Positions 20,421-29,952 are shown, numbered from the stretch's first letter. The stretch is 53,514 bases of DNA from Gemelliphila asaccharolytica (GCF_001553005.1 NZ_KQ959856.1:1-53514), one strand, 5' to 3'. Translations and numbers: made by a program. The notes: generated by a model from the letters alone, not told the origin.

Positions 20421-21341
20421 ATGGATACAATACTTTCACTATTAGACTCTATGTTACAATATACAGTTCCAATACTTATAGCAGCTATAGGAGGTTTCTA
20501 CTCTGAAAAAAGTGGAGTTGTTAACATAGCACTTGATGGTTTTGTCATATTCGGTGCATTTATAGCATCATTTTTTGCAACAACAATATATGTAGGAGAA
20601 CCCTCAATACCAGCTTTAGTAATTTGTATTTTAATAGCAGCTATATCTGGTTCTTTAATGTCATTAGTACATGCTTATGTAAGTATTAATTTAAAAGCAG
20701 ATCAAGTTATTTCAGGGACAGCCATAAACTTAATAACTCCAGCAGTAGCATTATTTTTAGTTAATCACTATAATGGAACTTATGAATTATTATTAAAAAC
20801 AGGCTTTCCACGTTATTCAGTAATAGGGAAATTAACAGTATATCCTACTATTATAATAGCAATACTCTTAGTTATATTGACTTATTATGTTATCTATAAA
20901 CGTCCCTTTGGACTACGATTACGCTCTATAGGTGAAAACCCACAAGCAGCAGACTCACTAGGATTAAGTGTTTATAAATATAGATATATAGGAGTTTTAA
21001 TATCAGGAGCATTAGCAGGATTATCTGGAGGGATAATAGCTACAACATTTTCTCAAGGATTTAATGCAGCTATAACAGTTTATGGATTTGGATATTTATC
21101 ACTAGCGGCCTTAATTTTTGGTAAATATAATCCAATAACTGTAACATTTGCAGCACTATTTTTTGGAGGGACAAAAGTCTTTGCAGAAAAAGTTTCTATA
21201 TTGGCACCGTCACTTCCAGTTCCAATATCATTTTGGAATATGTTTCCATTTATAGCTACAATAGTAGCATTAATAGTATTTTCTAAAAAATCAGCAGCAC
21301 CAGATGCACTTGGAATACCTTATGATAAAGGACAAAGATAA
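20421..21341 (+). CDS. Nucleoside ABC importer permease 2 (NupQ-like)
   Basis: 306 residues, about 8 membrane helices, same permease family. Segments EKSGVVNIALDGFVIFGAF, INLKADQVISGTAINLI, GLRLRSIGENPQAADSLGL (ATPase contact loop) and SGALAGLSGG are typical. The ribosome site AAAGGAG lies inside the end of the preceding gene, and no bases separate the two reading frames. Last gene of the importer cluster, followed by a shared terminator. Confidence 0.92.
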   Translation: MDTILSLLDSMLQYTVPILIAAIGGFYSEKSGVVNIALDGFVIFGAFIASFFATTIYVGEPSIPALVICILIAAISGSLMSLVHAYVSINLKADQVISGTAINLITPAVALFLVNHYNGTYELLLKTGFPRYSVIGKLTVYPTIIIAILLVILTYYVIYKRPFGLRLRSIGENPQAADSLGLSVYKYRYIGVLISGALAGLSGGIIATTFSQGFNAAITVYGFGYLSLAALIFGKYNPITVTFAALFFGGTKVFAEKVSILAPSLPVPISFWNMFPFIATIVALIVFSKKSAAPDALGIPYDKGQR

Positions 21342-21353
21342 AGAAATATAAAA

Positions 21354-21408
21354 AAATAATCTTACTTTTTTAAATAAAATTAGTTTTTATTTAAAGTAAG
21401 ATTATTTT
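21354..21408. terminator. Bidirectional terminator after the nucleoside importer
   Basis: 15-bp stem AAATAATCTTACTTT / AAAGTAAGATTATTT with a second inner AT pairing in the loop and T tracts in both directions. The convergent gene on the minus strand ends at 21411. Confidence 0.85.
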
Positions 21409-21410
21409 TT

Positions 21411-21941
21411 TTATTTTTTAAAAACTCTAAACCAATGATAAATAACTATAAGAAAAATTATCAATAAAGATGTAAAATATGGAAAATCTAAGAAGAATTT
21501 ATCATATTTTAAAATATTCAAAGAAAAGCTTTGAATAGTTATAGGAATAAGAGCGAGAATTCCACTAATAAAAAAGTCTTTTCCTTTAGCCAATATACAA
21601 AATGAAATAAAAAATATTAATGTAATTAAAAAATAAGTAGGTCTATAAATTTCAACATAGTAACCATCTGGTTTATAAAAAGGATTATAGAAAAAAAATA
21701 ATATTCCAGATAGCATTAAAACCAGTGAAATTCCCTTTCTTTCTCTTTCATTACTTTTAAAAATATCTTTTATAAAAGCTAAATACCAAGAAAATAACCA
21801 AAAAATAAAAATAATAAAAAGAATTAACATATTTATAATATTTATTCTACTATTTAAATGTAGGTTATCGGTTAAAGTGTAAAAAAATGCAAATATTATA
21901 AAAACCATATATGTAAAAATGAAATAGTTTCTAATTTTCAT
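21411..21941 (-). CDS. Multi-pass membrane protein of unknown function
   Basis: 176 residues. I do not recognise a family. About six hydrophobic helices can be seen (starting YFIFTYMVFIIFAFFY, then INMLILFIIFIFWLFSWYLA, LVLMLSGILFFF, FLITLIFFISFCILA and two near the C-terminus). A short charged loop KSNERERKG suggests a positive-inside cytoplasmic turn. The start ATG 21941 is set by AAAGGAG; a start six codons earlier overlaps that site. It is single-gene, convergent with the nucleoside importer and divergent from htrA. Nothing in the context tells its job. Confidence 0.75.
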   Translation of the reverse strand: MKIRNYFIFTYMVFIIFAFFYTLTDNLHLNSRINIINMLILFIIFIFWLFSWYLAFIKDIFKSNERERKGISLVLMLSGILFFFYNPFYKPDGYYVEIYRPTYFLITLIFFISFCILAKGKDFFISGILALIPITIQSFSLNILKYDKFFLDFPYFTSLLIIFLIVIYHWFRVFKK

Positions 21942-22010
21942 AATTTCTCCTTTTATCAAAATTTAAAAAATTTTTAAAACAATTATTAATAAAAATTTAA
22001 AATATAGTGA

Positions 22011-22027
22011 CATTATATCATATAATG
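22011..22027. repeat. Palindrome in the shared upstream region of the membrane protein gene and htrA
   Basis: CATTATAT-C-ATATAATG, perfect 8-bp arms around one base. The left arm contains a TATAAT on the minus strand that could be the -10 of the leftward gene. May be an operator or two overlapping -10 elements. Confidence 0.35.
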
Positions 22028-22072
22028 CTAGTAAAACAATAAAATATATTTCACATTATTTTCATATTTATA

Positions 22073-22081
22073 TGTTATAAT
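22073..22081 (+). promoter_or_regulatory. Extended -10 promoter of htrA
   Basis: TGTTATAAT (TG-N-TATAAT) 22 bases before the htrA start codon. Confidence 0.65.
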
Positions 22082-22103
22082 ACTAAAGTATGGAGGTAAA
22101 TTT

Positions 22104-23420
22104 ATGGAAAATGATAAATATTCAAATGAAGATAATAAAGATGTTAATGAAGAAATATCTTATCTTAAAGAAACTATAGATAAAGATACTAAAGAAAAAG
22201 AAGAAAAATTAGGAAGTTTAGAAGATGAAAAAGAAAAAAAATGTATAAATAAAAATCCATTTTTTAGTAAAAATTTTATTTTGGCGATATTAGTTATTGT
22301 TTTACTAGCGTTTAATATTTTTTATATATCTAATTCTTATATGAATAAAAATATTAATACAACAAAAGTAGCAAAAATAGCTCAAGAAGAAACAAATGAA
22401 CAAACAACAATTCAAGCAATATCTAAAGCAAAAGATGCTGTAGTATCAGTAGTAAGTTATTCAAGTAAAAATGGAAATGATGATTTAGAAAGTATACTTA
22501 GAGGAAAACAGCAAAAAGGTGAATTGAAAGTCACATCTAGTGGAAGTGGAGTGATATACAAAAAAGAAGGTAATACAGCTTATGTAGTTACGAACTTACA
22601 TGTTATAAATGGAGCAGAAAAAGTTGACATAATTCTTAGTGATGGTACAAGTGTAAAAGCAGAAATAGTAGGAAGTGACCTATGGACAGATTTAGCTGTT
22701 TTAAAAATAAATTCAGAAAAAGTAACTACAGTAATGGACTTTTCTAATAGTGATGAAGTAGCAGTAGGACAAAGTGCATATGCAATAGGATCTCCTTTAG
22801 GAGTATCATTTTCAAATTCTGTAACTAAAGGAATTGTATCTGCAAAAGAAAGACAAATACCTATGGATATTGATAAAAATGGAACTTATGATTGGTATCA
22901 AACTGTTATACAAACAGACGCAGCTATAAATCCAGGAAATAGTGGAGGAGCACTTATTAATAGTTCTGGAGAACTAATAGGAATAAATGAATTAAAAATA
23001 TCAAATGCTTCTAAAGGTGTAAGTGCAGAAGGAATAGGATTTGTCATTCCTGCAAATGAAGTAAAAATAATAGTAGAACAATTAGAAAAAAGTGGGAAAG
23101 TGATACGTCCAGCCTTAGGAGTTCAGATAATGTCGGTAGCATCGCTAAATAGTGATTTTGTACAAAGTAAATTAAAATACGACATTAACAATAAAGGAGT
23201 AGTAATAACAAGTATAGAACCAAATAGTGCTTCAAGTGAAGCTGGATTAAAAGAATATGATATTATTACAAAAATAAATGATAAAAAAATAAACAATGTA
23301 GCAGAACTTAGAAAATATTTATTTGAAAAAACAAAAATAGGAGAAACTATAAATATAACTTATTTTAGAGATGGAAAAGAAAATACTGTATCCCTTACAT
23401 TAAAAACACTAGGACAATAA
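22104..23420 (+). CDS. htrA: HtrA/DegP-like membrane-anchored serine protease
   Basis: 438 residues. A charged cytoplasmic N-terminus (1-55) precedes one membrane helix (about 56-76). The trypsin-like protease domain has catalytic triad H166 (TNLHV), D196 (TDLAVL) and S280 (PGNSGGAL). One PDZ domain follows (about 335-435, GVVITSIEPNSASSEAGL...DIITKIND). It degrades misfolded exported proteins at the outer face of the membrane. Gram-positive HtrA of this architecture matters for heat and envelope stress and for exported virulence factors. RBS GGAGG. Transcribed from its own extended -10 promoter. Confidence 0.95.
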   Translation: MENDKYSNEDNKDVNEEISYLKETIDKDTKEKEEKLGSLEDEKEKKCINKNPFFSKNFILAILVIVLLAFNIFYISNSYMNKNINTTKVAKIAQEETNEQTTIQAISKAKDAVVSVVSYSSKNGNDDLESILRGKQQKGELKVTSSGSGVIYKKEGNTAYVVTNLHVINGAEKVDIILSDGTSVKAEIVGSDLWTDLAVLKINSEKVTTVMDFSNSDEVAVGQSAYAIGSPLGVSFSNSVTKGIVSAKERQIPMDIDKNGTYDWYQTVIQTDAAINPGNSGGALINSSGELIGINELKISNASKGVSAEGIGFVIPANEVKIIVEQLEKSGKVIRPALGVQIMSVASLNSDFVQSKLKYDINNKGVVITSIEPNSASSEAGLKEYDIITKINDKKINNVAELRKYLFEKTKIGETINITYFRDGKENTVSLTLKTLGQ

Positions 23421-23477
23421 AAAAATCATTAATTTTTGAAATATTATTTATGAAAAATTAAAAAAAATCACAAATAT

Positions 23478-23506
23478 ATTTACAAAAATTTTTATAAAAG
23501 TTATAA
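23478..23506 (+). promoter_or_regulatory. Promoter of galU-luxS-pgi
   Basis: TTTACA (23478-23483), 17-bp spacer, TATAAT (23501-23506), 46 bases before galU. Confidence 0.65.
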
Positions 23507-23551
23507 TTTTTAAATAGATATTAATAAAAAATAAACAAAAAGGATTTTTAT

Positions 23552-24433
23552 ATGAAGAAAGTAAGAAAAGCAATTATACCAGCAGCTGGATATGGAACAA
23601 GATTTTTACCAGCAACTAAAGCATTACCAAAAGAGATGTTGCCAATAATAGATAAACCAACTATTCAGTATATAGTAGAAGAAGCTGCTGCTTCAGGAAT
23701 AGAAGATATAATAATAATTACAGGAAAACAAAAAAGAGCAATAGAAGATCATTTTGATAAAAACTATGAACTGGAAGCAGAATTAGAAAGAAAAGGCAAG
23801 TTAGATTTACTAGAAAAAGTTAAACAACCCTCTAATTTGGCAAATATTTACTATGTTAGACAAAAAGAAATGCTAGGGTTAGGAGATGCTATATTAACTG
23901 CAAAAAGTTTTATAGGAGATGAGCCTTTTGCCGTACTATTAGGAGATGATATAGTAGTTAATGAAGGAAAAACAGCTACAAAACAATTGATAGAACAATA
24001 TGAAAAAACAAAAAGTTCTATAGTAGGAGTGCAAACCGTAGCAAAAGAAAAAACACATAGATACGGAATAATAGATCCTTTAAATAAAGAAGGAAAATTA
24101 TATGAAGTTAAAAAATTTGTAGAAAAACCTAAACAAGGAACAGCTCCATCAAACTTAGCAATATTAGGAAGATATCTCTTAACTCCTAAAATATTTAAAT
24201 ATCTAGAAAAAAAACAAATAGGAGCAGGTGGAGAAATCCAACTAACAGATGCTATACAAATGCTAAATGAAGAAGAAAAAGTATATGCGTATGATTTTTC
24301 AGGTAAAAGATATGATGTAGGAGAAACAGACGGTTTTGTAAAAACTACTATAGATTTTGCACTGAAAAGTGATTTAAAAGAAGAGTTGATAAAATATTTA
24401 AAAGAAAAAGTCAGAGAAATAGAAGAAAATTAA
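23552..24433 (+). CDS. galU: UTP-glucose-1-phosphate uridylyltransferase
   Basis: 293 residues, the usual length. It makes UDP-glucose from UTP and glucose-1-phosphate for surface glycans and glycolipids. The nucleotide-binding start [26 protein letters not shown] is nearly invariant in the family. LLGDDIV (metal-binding Asp), KYGI-like [12 protein letters not shown] (sugar-binding) and [12 protein letters not shown] follow. RBS AAAAGGA is modest. It starts a compact run with luxS (9-base gap) and pgi (13-base gap). pgi product and galU share the glucose-6-phosphate node. Confidence 0.96.
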   Translation: MKKVRKAIIPAAGYGTRFLPATKALPKEMLPIIDKPTIQYIVEEAAASGIEDIIIITGKQKRAIEDHFDKNYELEAELERKGKLDLLEKVKQPSNLANIYYVRQKEMLGLGDAILTAKSFIGDEPFAVLLGDDIVVNEGKTATKQLIEQYEKTKSSIVGVQTVAKEKTHRYGIIDPLNKEGKLYEVKKFVEKPKQGTAPSNLAILGRYLLTPKIFKYLEKKQIGAGGEIQLTDAIQMLNEEEKVYAYDFSGKRYDVGETDGFVKTTIDFALKSDLKEELIKYLKEKVREIEEN

Positions 24434-24442
24434 GGAGATAAT

Positions 24443-24904
24443 ATGGCTAAAGTAGAAAGTTTTGACCTTGATCATACAAAAGTAAAAGCACCTTATGTAA
24501 GAATTGCAGGAAGACAAGAACATCAAAGGGGAGTTTGTATAACAAAATATGACCTTAGATTACTTCAACCTAATAAAGAAGCATTTTCTACTGCAGCAAT
24601 GCATACCATTGAACATTTATTAGCTACTCATATTAGAGATTATTTAGAAGGAGTGATAGATATATCACCAATGGGTTGTAGAACAGGTTTCTATCTTATT
24701 TTATGGGGGAAAACAAGTGTAGAAAAAGTAAGAGATGCTTTGGTAAAATCGCTGGAAATAATAACTAAATCAGATAAAGCTCCAGCAACGACAATAAAAC
24801 AATGTGGTCATTTTAGAGATCATTCTCTATTTGGAGCAAAAATATATGCAAAAGAAATTTTAAAAAAAGGAATAAGTCTAGACCCGTTTGAAAGAATAAT
24901 ATAA
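24443..24904 (+). CDS. luxS: S-ribosylhomocysteine lyase (AI-2 synthesis)
   Basis: 153 residues. It converts S-ribosylhomocysteine to homocysteine and DPD, the precursor of autoinducer 2. The metal site is complete: H54 and H58 in HTIEH, with catalytic E57, and C121 in QCGHF. The second catalytic Cys is C79 in MGCRTGFY. It lies in the galU-luxS-pgi run. The partner mtnN, which makes its substrate, is at 34037 in this window but in another operon. RBS TAAGGAG. Confidence 0.97.
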   Translation: MAKVESFDLDHTKVKAPYVRIAGRQEHQRGVCITKYDLRLLQPNKEAFSTAAMHTIEHLLATHIRDYLEGVIDISPMGCRTGFYLILWGKTSVEKVRDALVKSLEIITKSDKAPATTIKQCGHFRDHSLFGAKIYAKEILKKGISLDPFERII

Positions 24905-24917
24905 ATAGGAGAAAAAA

Positions 24918-26258
24918 ATGTATATAAAATTTGATTATTCTAATGCATTAAAATTTATAAAAAATGCAGAAATAAAAAATTTAAAAGACTATGTAACTGT
25001 TGCACATAGAAATCTTCATGGAAAAAAAGCAATAGGCAAAGAATATTTAGGATGGCTTAATCATCCCACAAATTATGATAAAAAAGAGTTTGAGAAAATA
25101 AAAAAAGTTAGCGAAAAAATAAGAAAAGACTCAGATATTTTAGTTGTAATAGGTATAGGAGGATCATATCTAGGAGCGAGAGCAGCTATAGAAATGATAA
25201 ATGATAATTTTTATAATTATTATGAGGATAGCAAAAATCCTCAAATATTTTTTGTAGGAAACACACTATCTTCAACCTATACACAAGATTTAATAAATTA
25301 TATACAAAAAACAAATAAAGATTTTTCGATAAATGTTATTTCAAAATCAGGGACAACCACAGAACCAGCAGTAGCATTCAGAATTTTCAAAGAATTTATG
25401 GAAAAAAAATATGGTAAAGAGGAATCAAAAAAAAGAATTTATGCTACAACTGACAAAAGCAAGGGAGCGTTAAAAACTTTAGCAGAAAAAGAAGGATATG
25501 AAACATTTGTTGTACCAGATGATATAGGAGGTAGATTTTCAGTTCTTACTGCAGTTGGACTTTTACCAATAGCGGTAAGTGGAATTTCTATTGATGAAAT
25601 AATGAAAGGAGCAAAACTAGCAGAAAAAGAATTATCTGAAGAAAGTTTAGAAAAAAATATTTCATATCAATATGCAGTAATAAGAAATATATTACAAGCA
25701 AAAGGGAATGAAGTTGAACTTTTAGTTACATATGAACCATCTATGGTATATTTTTCTGAATGGTGGAAACAGCTTTTCGGAGAATCAGAAGGAAAGGACA
25801 ATAAAGGATTATTTCCAGCTAGTGTATGCTTTTCAACAGATTTACATTCTATGGGGCAATATATACAAGATGGAAAAAGAATTATTCATGAAACGGTCAT
25901 AAAAGTAGAAAAACCACGCCATGATATAATCATAAAAAAAGATGAAGATAATTTAGATAAATTAAATTACTTAGCAGGTAAAACTTTGGATTATGTAAAT
26001 AAAAAAGCAATGGAAGCTACTATCATTGCACATAGTGATGGAAATGTTAGTAATTTAGTTATAGAAATACCAAATACAAATGCATTTAGTTTTGGTTATT
26101 TAGTGTACTTTTTTGAAAAATCTGTAGCAGTTTCAGGATATCTGCAAGGATTAAATCCTTTTGATCAACCAGGAGTAGAAGCTTATAAGAAAAATATGTT
26201 CGCCTTGTTAGGAAAAGAAGGATATGAAGAATTAAAAAAAGAATTAGAAAAAAAATAA
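24918..26258 (+). CDS. pgi: Glucose-6-phosphate isomerase
   Basis: 446 residues, the short Bacillota form. It interconverts glucose-6-phosphate and fructose-6-phosphate. Visible sites: [15 protein letters not shown] (SIS phosphate-binding); [30 protein letters not shown] with the catalytic Arg; [15 protein letters not shown] with the ring-opening Glu; [27 protein letters not shown]. Last gene before a strong terminator. Confidence 0.97.
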   Translation: MYIKFDYSNALKFIKNAEIKNLKDYVTVAHRNLHGKKAIGKEYLGWLNHPTNYDKKEFEKIKKVSEKIRKDSDILVVIGIGGSYLGARAAIEMINDNFYNYYEDSKNPQIFFVGNTLSSTYTQDLINYIQKTNKDFSINVISKSGTTTEPAVAFRIFKEFMEKKYGKEESKKRIYATTDKSKGALKTLAEKEGYETFVVPDDIGGRFSVLTAVGLLPIAVSGISIDEIMKGAKLAEKELSEESLEKNISYQYAVIRNILQAKGNEVELLVTYEPSMVYFSEWWKQLFGESEGKDNKGLFPASVCFSTDLHSMGQYIQDGKRIIHETVIKVEKPRHDIIIKKDEDNLDKLNYLAGKTLDYVNKKAMEATIIAHSDGNVSNLVIEIPNTNAFSFGYLVYFFEKSVAVSGYLQGLNPFDQPGVEAYKKNMFALLGKEGYEELKKELEKK

Positions 26259-26285
26259 AAGCATGATATTTCATGCTTTTTATTT
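26257..26285 (+). terminator. Terminator after pgi
   Basis: 10-bp stem AAAAGCATGA / TCATGCTTTT, 4-nt loop, T tract. It starts at the pgi stop. Confidence 0.88.
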
Positions 26286-26395
26286 TGAAAATAGAATTTT
26301 AAAAAAACAAATTAAGTCAATAAAAACCGGGAAATAATTATTATTATTCCTTTCTAAATAAAGAACTTGCAGAATTATTTTTCAGGAAATATTTT

Positions 26396-26424
26396 TTGAC
26401 ATTAAAAAAGTATTATGATAAAAT
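26396..26424 (+). promoter_or_regulatory. Promoter of the noc-parA-parB run
   Basis: TTGACA (26396-26401), 17-bp spacer, TAAAAT (26419-26424). It overlaps an in-frame ATG at 26415, which therefore cannot be the start of noc. Confidence 0.85.
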
Positions 26425-26456
26425 ACAAGCGACAAAAAAAGATTGGAGTGATTTAT

Positions 26457-27314
26457 TTGGAAGATACATTAAAACCTTTTTCAAAACTTTATGACCTTAC
26501 ACATAGAGCTGAAAAAGTAGGAATTTCTGACGAAGATATTTTAAAAGAAATAGAAATAGAAAAAATAGTTCCAAACAAATTTCAACCTAGAAGAGAGTTT
26601 GATGAAACAAAAATAAAAGAATTAGCAGAATCAATAAAACAAAACGGATTATTACAATCCATAACTGTAAGAAGACTTAATGATGGATATTATGAATTAA
26701 TAGCAGGAGAAAGAAGACTAAAAGCATTAAAATATTTAAACAAAGCAACAACCAATGCAATAGTAAAAGAATTAAATGATGAACAAATGTCCACACTTGC
26801 TCTTATAGAAAATATTCAAAGAGAAGAATTAAGTCCAATAGAAGAAGCAAACGCATATCAAAAATTAATTAATATAAATAATATAACTCAAGAGGAGTTA
26901 GCAAAATCACTTGGGAAAACCCAGTCAACAGTAGCCAATAAAATTAGATTGCTAAAATTATCTCCTAAGGTAATAAAATCTATACAAAATAAAAAAATAA
27001 CTGAACGCCATGGGAGAGCTATGGTAAAACTAGAACATAGCGTACAAGAAAAAATTTTACAACAAATTTTAAGACAAAATTTAAATGTTAGCCAAACTGA
27101 AGAAACAATAGAAAATTATTTAATAATAAAAAATGAAAAAAAATCAGTAGAAGTACATCATAATTATGATGCACAAAAAATAATATCAAAGATAACAAAA
27201 GAAATAAAAAAAATAGAAGAAAAGTATCTAGTAAGTATAAAACAACAAGAGGAAGAAGAAATAGAAAGTGTGGTACTAAAAATAAAAGTGCCTAGATATC
27301 GAGGTAAAATATGA
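26457..27314 (+). CDS. noc: Nucleoid occlusion protein Noc (ParB family)
   Basis: 285 residues from a TTG start (26457) six bases after GGAGTG. The ATG 14 codons upstream lies in the -10 of the promoter and is rejected. The CTPase/ParB-N domain has VPNKFQPRREF and the GERRLKAL C-motif. The helix-turn-helix carries the Noc-like GKTQSTVANKIRLLKL and KITERHGRAM. It protects the chromosome from the division septum by spreading from its DNA sites with bound CTP. It differs from the ParB two genes on (HTH GKSRPYVANTIRLLKL), which supports distinct Noc and Spo0J identities. The short basic N-terminal membrane helix of B. subtilis Noc is not evident. The stop overlaps parA by four bases. Confidence 0.88.
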   Translation: MEDTLKPFSKLYDLTHRAEKVGISDEDILKEIEIEKIVPNKFQPRREFDETKIKELAESIKQNGLLQSITVRRLNDGYYELIAGERRLKALKYLNKATTNAIVKELNDEQMSTLALIENIQREELSPIEEANAYQKLININNITQEELAKSLGKTQSTVANKIRLLKLSPKVIKSIQNKKITERHGRAMVKLEHSVQEKILQQILRQNLNVSQTEETIENYLIIKNEKKSVEVHHNYDAQKIISKITKEIKKIEEKYLVSIKQQEEEEIESVVLKIKVPRYRGKI

Positions 27315-28069
27315 AAATATTATCAATATGTAATCAAAAAGGTGGAGTTGGAAAAACGACAACATCAATTAATTTAGCAGCATCATTAGCAAGTTTAAAA
27401 AAGAAAGTTTTATTAATAGATACAGACCCACAAGCTAATGCAAGTAGCGGGATAGGTATTGATAAAAATGATGTAAAAAATTCTATTTATAATGTATTGG
27501 TAGATGAATTTGATATAAATTTAGCAATAAAAAAAACGTCTTATGAAAATTTAGATATATTACCATCTAGTATAGAATTAGCCGGAGCTGAAGTAGAACT
27601 GGTATCTGTAATAAGTAGAGAAAAAAGGATGGAAAATGCATTAAAAGAACTAAAAGAAAAATATGACTATATAATAATAGATTGTCCTCCTTCTTTAGGA
27701 TTAATAACATTAAATTCACTAACAGCATCAAATGGAGTAATAATCCCAGTCCAAACAGAATATTACGCACTTGAAGGGCTAAGTCAACTAATGAATACAT
27801 TTAACATTGTAAAAAAACATTTAAATTCAAAATTAGAAATATTTGGTGTTCTTTTGACAATGGCAGATACAAGAACAAATATCTCAAATCAAGTAGCAGA
27901 AGAAGTAAAAAATCATTTTAAAGGTAAAACGTTTGAAACAGTTATTTCAAGAACCGTAAGATTAAGTGAAGCTCCAAGTTTTGGAGAACCAATATTAGAA
28001 TATGCAAAAAATTCAAAAGGAGCAAAACAATACCTTTCATTAGCAAAAGAGGTGATAAATCGTGACTAA
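27311..28069 (+). CDS. parA: Chromosome partitioning ATPase ParA/Soj
   Basis: 252 residues. Deviant Walker A KGGVGKTTT (10-18, signature Lys at 10 and catalytic Lys at 15), A-prime LLIDTDPQANAS, Walker B YIIIDCPPSLGL. It forms ATP-dependent dimers on DNA; in Soj/Spo0J systems it works in origin segregation and DnaA control. Overlaps noc by four bases and parB by eight, so all three are translationally coupled. No parS-like sequence was recognised in the window. Confidence 0.96.
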   Translation: MKILSICNQKGGVGKTTTSINLAASLASLKKKVLLIDTDPQANASSGIGIDKNDVKNSIYNVLVDEFDINLAIKKTSYENLDILPSSIELAGAEVELVSVISREKRMENALKELKEKYDYIIIDCPPSLGLITLNSLTASNGVIIPVQTEYYALEGLSQLMNTFNIVKKHLNSKLEIFGVLLTMADTRTNISNQVAEEVKNHFKGKTFETVISRTVRLSEAPSFGEPILEYAKNSKGAKQYLSLAKEVINRD

Positions 28070-28910
28070 GCAAAAAGCACTAGGAAAAGGGTTAGGAGCA
28101 ATATTTAAAAGTGAAAATGTAAAAATAAAAGATAACAATTTAGAAATATTAGAAATAGAATTAGAAAAAATACAAAGAAATCCATATCAACCTCGTAAAA
28201 TTTTTAATGAAGAAAAAATAAAAGAATTAGCTCAATCAATAAAAAAAAATGGATTACTACAACCAATAATATTAAAAAAAACTATATCTGGATATTATAT
28301 AATAGCAGGAGAAAGAAGATTTAAAGCATTTGAAATGCTAAATAAAAAAACAATCCCAGCTATAATCAAAGAATATACTGATGAAGAAATGATGGTATTA
28401 GCTACAATAGAAAACCTCCAAAGAGAAGATTTAACAGCACTAGAAGAAGCTACAAGTTATAAAAAACTTATGGAAACATTGAATATAACACAAGAAGAAT
28501 TAGCAAAAAAAATTGGGAAAAGTAGACCTTATGTAGCAAATACTATAAGATTATTAAAATTACCATATGAAATAAAAGAATACCTAATGGCAGGAAAAAT
28601 TTCTCCGGGACACGCAAAAGCACTCTTATCATTAAAAAATGAAATGCATATCTTAACTGTTACAAAAAAAGCTATTAGAGAAAATATGTCAGTGAGAGCG
28701 TTAGAAGACTATATAAATAAAATATTAAATCCAGTAGAAAAGAAAATTCCTAAAAAAGATATTTATATAGAAAGTCAAGAAAAAAAACTTAAAAACTTAT
28801 TGGGAACAACTGTAAAAATTAAACAAAACCGTAACAAAAAAGGAAAAATTGAAATAGAATTTAAAAATAATGATGAGTTTGAAAGAATAGTAAAACTTTT
28901 CAAGGAGTAG
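28062..28910 (+). CDS. parB: Chromosome partitioning protein ParB/Spo0J
   Basis: 282 residues, GTG start after GAGGTGATAAATC. The opening KQKALGKGLGAIF is the ParA-interacting N-terminus. ParB-N/CTPase boxes NPYQPRKIFNEEKI and AGERRFKAFE follow. The helix-turn-helix GKSRPYVANTIRLLKLP binds parS, and a C-terminal dimer domain ends the protein. It loads on parS as a CTP-dependent clamp and recruits SMC. A four-base gap leads to mscS. Confidence 0.96.
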   Translation: MTKQKALGKGLGAIFKSENVKIKDNNLEILEIELEKIQRNPYQPRKIFNEEKIKELAQSIKKNGLLQPIILKKTISGYYIIAGERRFKAFEMLNKKTIPAIIKEYTDEEMMVLATIENLQREDLTALEEATSYKKLMETLNITQEELAKKIGKSRPYVANTIRLLKLPYEIKEYLMAGKISPGHAKALLSLKNEMHILTVTKKAIRENMSVRALEDYINKILNPVEKKIPKKDIYIESQEKKLKNLLGTTVKIKQNRNKKGKIEIEFKNNDEFERIVKLFKE

Positions 28911-28913
28911 GAT

Positions 28914-29747
28914 ATGAATAAGTATATAGATTTAATATTAGGTAATAATATATATGCTAATATTTTAAAAAATATAATATATATATTATTAGTATTAATA
29001 ATATCTTCTATATCTATAAAAATCTTAGTTAGAATAATAAATTATTTGATGAATTCAAATACTAGAATAAACAAAAAATTTGCCTTTAATTATAACTCAA
29101 AAAGAAAAGAAACTATATTGAGATTAATAGCAAGTTTAGTAAAATATACAATCTATTTTATAGCAGTAATTCAGATATTATCAATATTTGGAATAAATAC
29201 AACAGGTCTTTTAGCAAGTGCAGGAATAATATCTGTAGCAATAGGATTTGGAGCACAAACTCTAGTAAAAGATGTAATAACGGGTTTTTTTATAATATTA
29301 GAAGGACAATTTGATGTAGGAGATAAAGTTCAAATCAACTCAGCAACAGGACAGGTAATGTCCTTAGGGTTAAGATATACAAAATTAAAAGCAAATACAG
29401 GAGAAATCTATTTTATACCAAATAGTACTATATCTCAGGTGATAAATTATTCTAAATCCTACTTTGTAGTAGAAAAAGAATTATCTATAAAAATAGAAGA
29501 AGATATAGAAACTTTAGAAAATAATATAATAGAATTATTAGAAAAATTAAATAATAATAACAATATAAAAAAATATTTTTATAAGCATCATAAGCTTAAT
29601 TTAACAAAAATAACAAAAATTGAAGAGAAAACTCTGGGTGTAATAATATCAGTAAAAGTATCTTCAGCTAAAGAAAAAGTAGAAAATATAATTATTAGAG
29701 AATTTTTTAAAGCATTTAAAGATAGATTAAAAAGTGTGAAGGAGTAG
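28914..29747 (+). CDS. Small-conductance mechanosensitive channel (MscS family)
   Basis: 277 residues. An N-terminal pair of membrane helices (about 17-45 and 70-95) precedes the pore helix TGLLASAGIISVAIGFGAQT with the Gly/Ala packing pattern. The conserved KDVITGFFIILEGQFDVGD beta domain follows. The short length resembles Bacillus YkuT-type channels. It opens under membrane tension to release solutes. Its place after parB and before yyzM matches the staphylococcal order. RBS AAGGAGTAGG sits in the end of parB. Confidence 0.92.
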   Translation: MNKYIDLILGNNIYANILKNIIYILLVLIISSISIKILVRIINYLMNSNTRINKKFAFNYNSKRKETILRLIASLVKYTIYFIAVIQILSIFGINTTGLLASAGIISVAIGFGAQTLVKDVITGFFIILEGQFDVGDKVQINSATGQVMSLGLRYTKLKANTGEIYFIPNSTISQVINYSKSYFVVEKELSIKIEEDIETLENNIIELLEKLNNNNNIKKYFYKHHKLNLTKITKIEEKTLGVIISVKVSSAKEKVENIIIREFFKAFKDRLKSVKE

Positions 29748-29748
29748 C

Positions 29749-29935
29749 ATGGAATATAATTTAAAAGATATTGTAGAAATGAAAAAAACCTCACCCTTGT
29801 GGTACAAATTCTTGGGAGATAGTTCGTCTTGGTGCAGATATTAAGATAAAATGTTTAAAATGTAATAATATTATAATGATGACAAGACGAGAATTCAATA
29901 AAAAAATGAAAAAAATAATAGAAAAAAATAAATAA
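29749..29935 (+). pseudogene. yyzM: DUF951 protein (YyzM-like), broken by a one-base frameshift in A7
   Basis: From ATG 29749 the protein begins MEYNLKDIVEMKK and then runs out of frame to a stop at 29844. If one A is removed from the run of seven A at 29782-29788, the frame continues PHPCGTNSWEIVRLGADI, then KIKCLKCNNIIMMTRREF, to a stop at 29935. This gives a full DUF951 protein of about 61 residues with its HPCGTN and CxxC signatures. The gene is too short for routine prediction and sits between mscS and trmR, the expected neighbourhood. The extra A may be a real mutation, a sequencing error, or a slippage site where polymerase or ribosome restores the frame. The function of DUF951 is unknown; the Cys pair suggests metal or nucleic-acid binding. 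Confidence 0.85.
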
Positions 29936-29952
29936 TATTAGAAAGTGAAAAA

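Noticed and set aside
26330..26352. Hairpin GGAAATAAT / ATTATTCC upstream of noc as a terminator
   Set aside because: Bulged stem and no T tract; a strong terminator already lies at 26257-26285.
26415..26456. ATG start 14 codons upstream for Noc
   Set aside because: The ATG overlaps the -10 of the promoter, so it is not in the transcript; TTG 26457 has a ribosome site.
27311..28910. parS-like sites in or near parA-parB
   Set aside because: The best candidate (near 27927, ...TTGAAACA) matches only one half of the 16-bp palindrome.
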